NCBI GenBank assembly: GCA_003194525.1
Contig: NBIV01000198.1
Location: forward strand, 89,942-153,941
From: Gracilariopsis chorda
Lineage: Eukaryota > Rhodophyta > Florideophyceae > Gracilariales > Gracilariaceae
Length of the DNA: 64,000 nt
Direction: 5' to 3'
Shown here: piece by piece, positions 62,384-64,000 of the stretch
How the letters are laid out: each line of letters opens with the position of its first letter
How positions within the stretch are numbered: the stretch's first letter is position 1
The notes under the pieces: generated by a model
The model's input: the letters and a program-made list of their open reading frames with translations, nothing else
Told to the model about the DNA's origin: nothing
The model's database searches: none
Position numbers and translations under genes: made by a program

Positions 62384-64000
62384 CTACGTCGACGGCAAGA
62401 TCACCCATGAATAACATGAGGTCGATGAGCCCGAGCGTATCCCTCTCACCACCCTTTCCGCTTTGGCAAGACGCTCGAGCCAGAGGCACGAGCTGACTAA
62501 CGCGCTCGTCACGGAAGTCGGAGCCGGGACTCCAAAGCGTCCACATGCTTCGGTCAGTGCGGTCAGAGCAGCTAGCTCCTCAGCCCGTTCGGCAGGATTC
62601 ACGTCGTCCGTCTGGGTACCCACTTCCTTGCTACCCGCCCCTGGCAGCCTCCGCTCCGGCTCCGGAGGAGCAACCTCCATGGCCTGAGCAGCGACACTCC
62701 GAGCGGGTCGAATTCGGCCACGTTGGGGAAATCCCACGGCGGCCGTACGGGGCCCAACTGGAGACGATGGGTGAGCGGGAACGGATCGGTGGGAAATCCG
62801 CGGCATCTCGGGAAAAGTTTCCGTCCGGGGATCAAACCACAGATAGCCTGGGGTCACGACCCAATCGGTCATCACCGACAGGTATAGCCACCTCCGCGCG
62901 GTCTCGGTTGCATAGATGGTGCACGAAGAACGTTCTCCAGCCCCCATCTGCATTACCAATGAGACCAAGCCGTACGCAACGGGAACAATCTCCAAGCCCG
63001 GGCGGTTCACGAGTGTTCGGTTGCCCCGGGAACCCTCGGAAAAAGTTAACTCGAGGATCTCCGTACGGGTGAACACCCGAACTCCTTCGAAGCGGTTTGG
63101 AGAAAGGCCATCAGAGCGCACACGGCCATTCCGCAATGGCGATGCGCATGACGCGCTCACTCAGGGCACTGTCGCGGAGCACCTCACCGGAGTAATAGGC
63201 CAGGACGGGCGGGGGTGATGACCGACAAATCACGGGTAACGTCAAACCTCCCCCCAGTTCTGGGGAGCCCGAACGTACAACTTCTCCCGATCGGCTGGGC
63301 TCACATCGAAGAACTCGATGTTGTGCCAACAGAACATGTATCTGTCACGGTTGCTGCGCAGACGCGCCTCCGTTGCGATATTGTCGCCCAACGGCGACGA
63401 TTTAACCAATACATCCGGTCGTACGGTCGAGAAAAACATACGAGCTGCAGCGGGTTACTGTCCGCACTGGGGAAGTCCACCATCGTCGCCATACGTCCGA
63501 TCAGTCCCGCATGCGGGCCTGACATTGAATACTCCTCCGGGCACCGGAGGAAGGCATGTCACAGCTGCCGACCGTCGTGTCGCTCTGGAGGCCGGCGATC
63601 CCCTGGAGATGTCGCCAGCGCTGTGCCCAGCCTCGCCCCGAGTACGTTTCGGGTTCCGGCCGGTTAGCTCAAAGAACGAGCGCCGTACGGGAATCGCGGC
63701 AAACCGCTTCGCGTCCAGGAAGTCGCGCAAGTCCGGAGCGTTGATCAGCTCCTCCACACCGTACGGCGGCTGCTTGTTCTGGCCACTGGACCCCGAACGG
63801 CGAAGGCGGTGATCGTACTGCTGCCCCGGCAACGGCGTTGCGAAAGTCCCGGGGAGATTCGCGCTTCCGGTCGGCTGGCTCGTACTTCCGGTTGGCGGCA
63901 GCGGGAGCGTCTGAGACGCGACCCTCGGTATGGATACCCCGCTCGGATCAACGGAGTGACCCGGAGGGGCATTCTCTTGGTTGTTTCCGCTCGGAGCGTT
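62384..64000 (-). pseudogene. Antisense ORF of element 3, frameshifted homologue of the element 2 antisense ORF; runs off right edge
   Basis: Pieces in several minus-strand frames line up, in order, with the 595-residue antisense protein of element 2. They are LIGRMATM...DFPSAD (63301-63525 frame) with LFRLETL...NFPAAR; RLRSNRDRYMF..HNIEF and LYVRAPQNW (63242-63439) with RWRSRFGYFIPYQNVEI and RYVALPEWW; and LVSLVMQMG...ARRWLYL...LWFDPR (62384-63160) with LGSLLMQDP...ARSAAYI...LWFLQPR. The similarity is weak but colinear. At least two frame changes and in-frame TGAs (about 63242) break it. The frame entering from the right edge (64000-63455) is Pro/Ser-rich at its start, as in element 2. Confidence 0.6.

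Larger units (their letters stand above)
53565..64000 (+). mobile_element. Element 3: degraded Ty3/gypsy chromodomain retrotransposon, runs off right edge
   Basis: It begins with TGTAGTATAGCGGG inside the copia protease region. LTR (53565-54226), the same primer-binding 18-mer as element 2, gag (about 54543-56477), protease (56608 on), RT (57285-58346), RNase H-integrase-chromodomain (58271-60871) and an antisense ORF region (61687-64000) are all recognisable. Gag, protease, the RT/RNase H junction and the antisense ORF each carry frameshifts, so this copy is dead unless the assembly has errors. It is related to element 2 in every domain but far diverged, and is saturated with CCGNNCGG. Confidence 0.88.

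Noticed and set aside
1-64000. CRISPR arrays, bacterial operons, ribosome-binding sites, rRNA or tRNA genes
   Set aside because: No repeat-spacer array or prokaryotic gene organisation is present. I did not find a convincing tRNA cloverleaf or rRNA by eye, though a covariance-model scan would be needed to exclude tRNAs.
1-64000. Viral origin for the antisense ORFs (envelope gene)
   Set aside because: They are antisense to pol and have no signal peptide, transmembrane segment or fusion-type motif, so an env-like role is not supported.

Overview
The window is nuclear DNA of an intron-poor photosynthetic eukaryote, most likely a red alga (a multicellular florideophyte such as a Chondrus-like species is my best guess; this is inference, not a database match). 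Reasons: eukaryote-only families (copines, p24 cargo receptors, a peroxisomal enzyme ending in SKL, mitochondrial SDHAF2), two plastid-type proteins (DUF2854 and a ClpF-like UVR/YccV protein), nearly all genes in single exons, and only one gene (phytanoyl-CoA dioxygenase) that clearly needs splicing, with introns of 72 and 59 nt.

Positions 1-14111 are a compact gene cluster: a WW-copine fusion (cut by the left edge), a DUF2854 plastid protein, a 924-residue coiled-coil protein, a small helical protein, a ClpF-like protein, a BolA2-type protein whose stop codon abuts that of a convergent peroxisomal enoyl-CoA isomerase, a 2.8 kb gene-poor gap, and pyruvate kinase. Positions 14112-18230 hold no convincing gene. 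Positions 18235-23840 are an intact, recently inserted chromodomain Ty3/gypsy retrotransposon on the minus strand (element 1: 356-bp LTRs differing at one base, 4-bp target duplication). A second full copine (25927-28149) and a vWA-less copine-like tandem-C2 protein (29724-31085) follow, then decayed retroelement debris, the PhyH gene, two convergent p24 genes and SDHAF2 (39916-40332).

From about 40.7 kb to the right edge the window is a nest of retrotransposons. A degraded copia-type element (half-tRNA initiator-Met primer site at 40699) is split by an 11.5-kb Ty3/gypsy element (element 2, 41735-53274, 807-bp LTRs, AATGG target duplication). Its remaining protease part is cut again at 53565 by a third, frameshift-ridden Ty3/gypsy element (element 3) that runs off the right edge. 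Elements 2 and 3 share a primer-binding site, an LTR hairpin around TACTTAGTGC, a C-terminal chromodomain and, unusually, a long antisense ORF between pol and the 3' end that is recognisably homologous in both.

The most unusual signal is in base order rather than in any gene. Element 3 is saturated with the interrupted palindrome CCGNNCGG (about 33 copies by eye in 2.6 kb of pol, and also in its LTR, antisense-ORF and non-coding parts). Element 2 is studded with short perfect C-first/G-last hairpins. Element 1 and the host genes I sampled show neither. I suggest, as inference only, that these are family-specific recognition marks, possibly read by the antisense-ORF product or by Gag/integrase.
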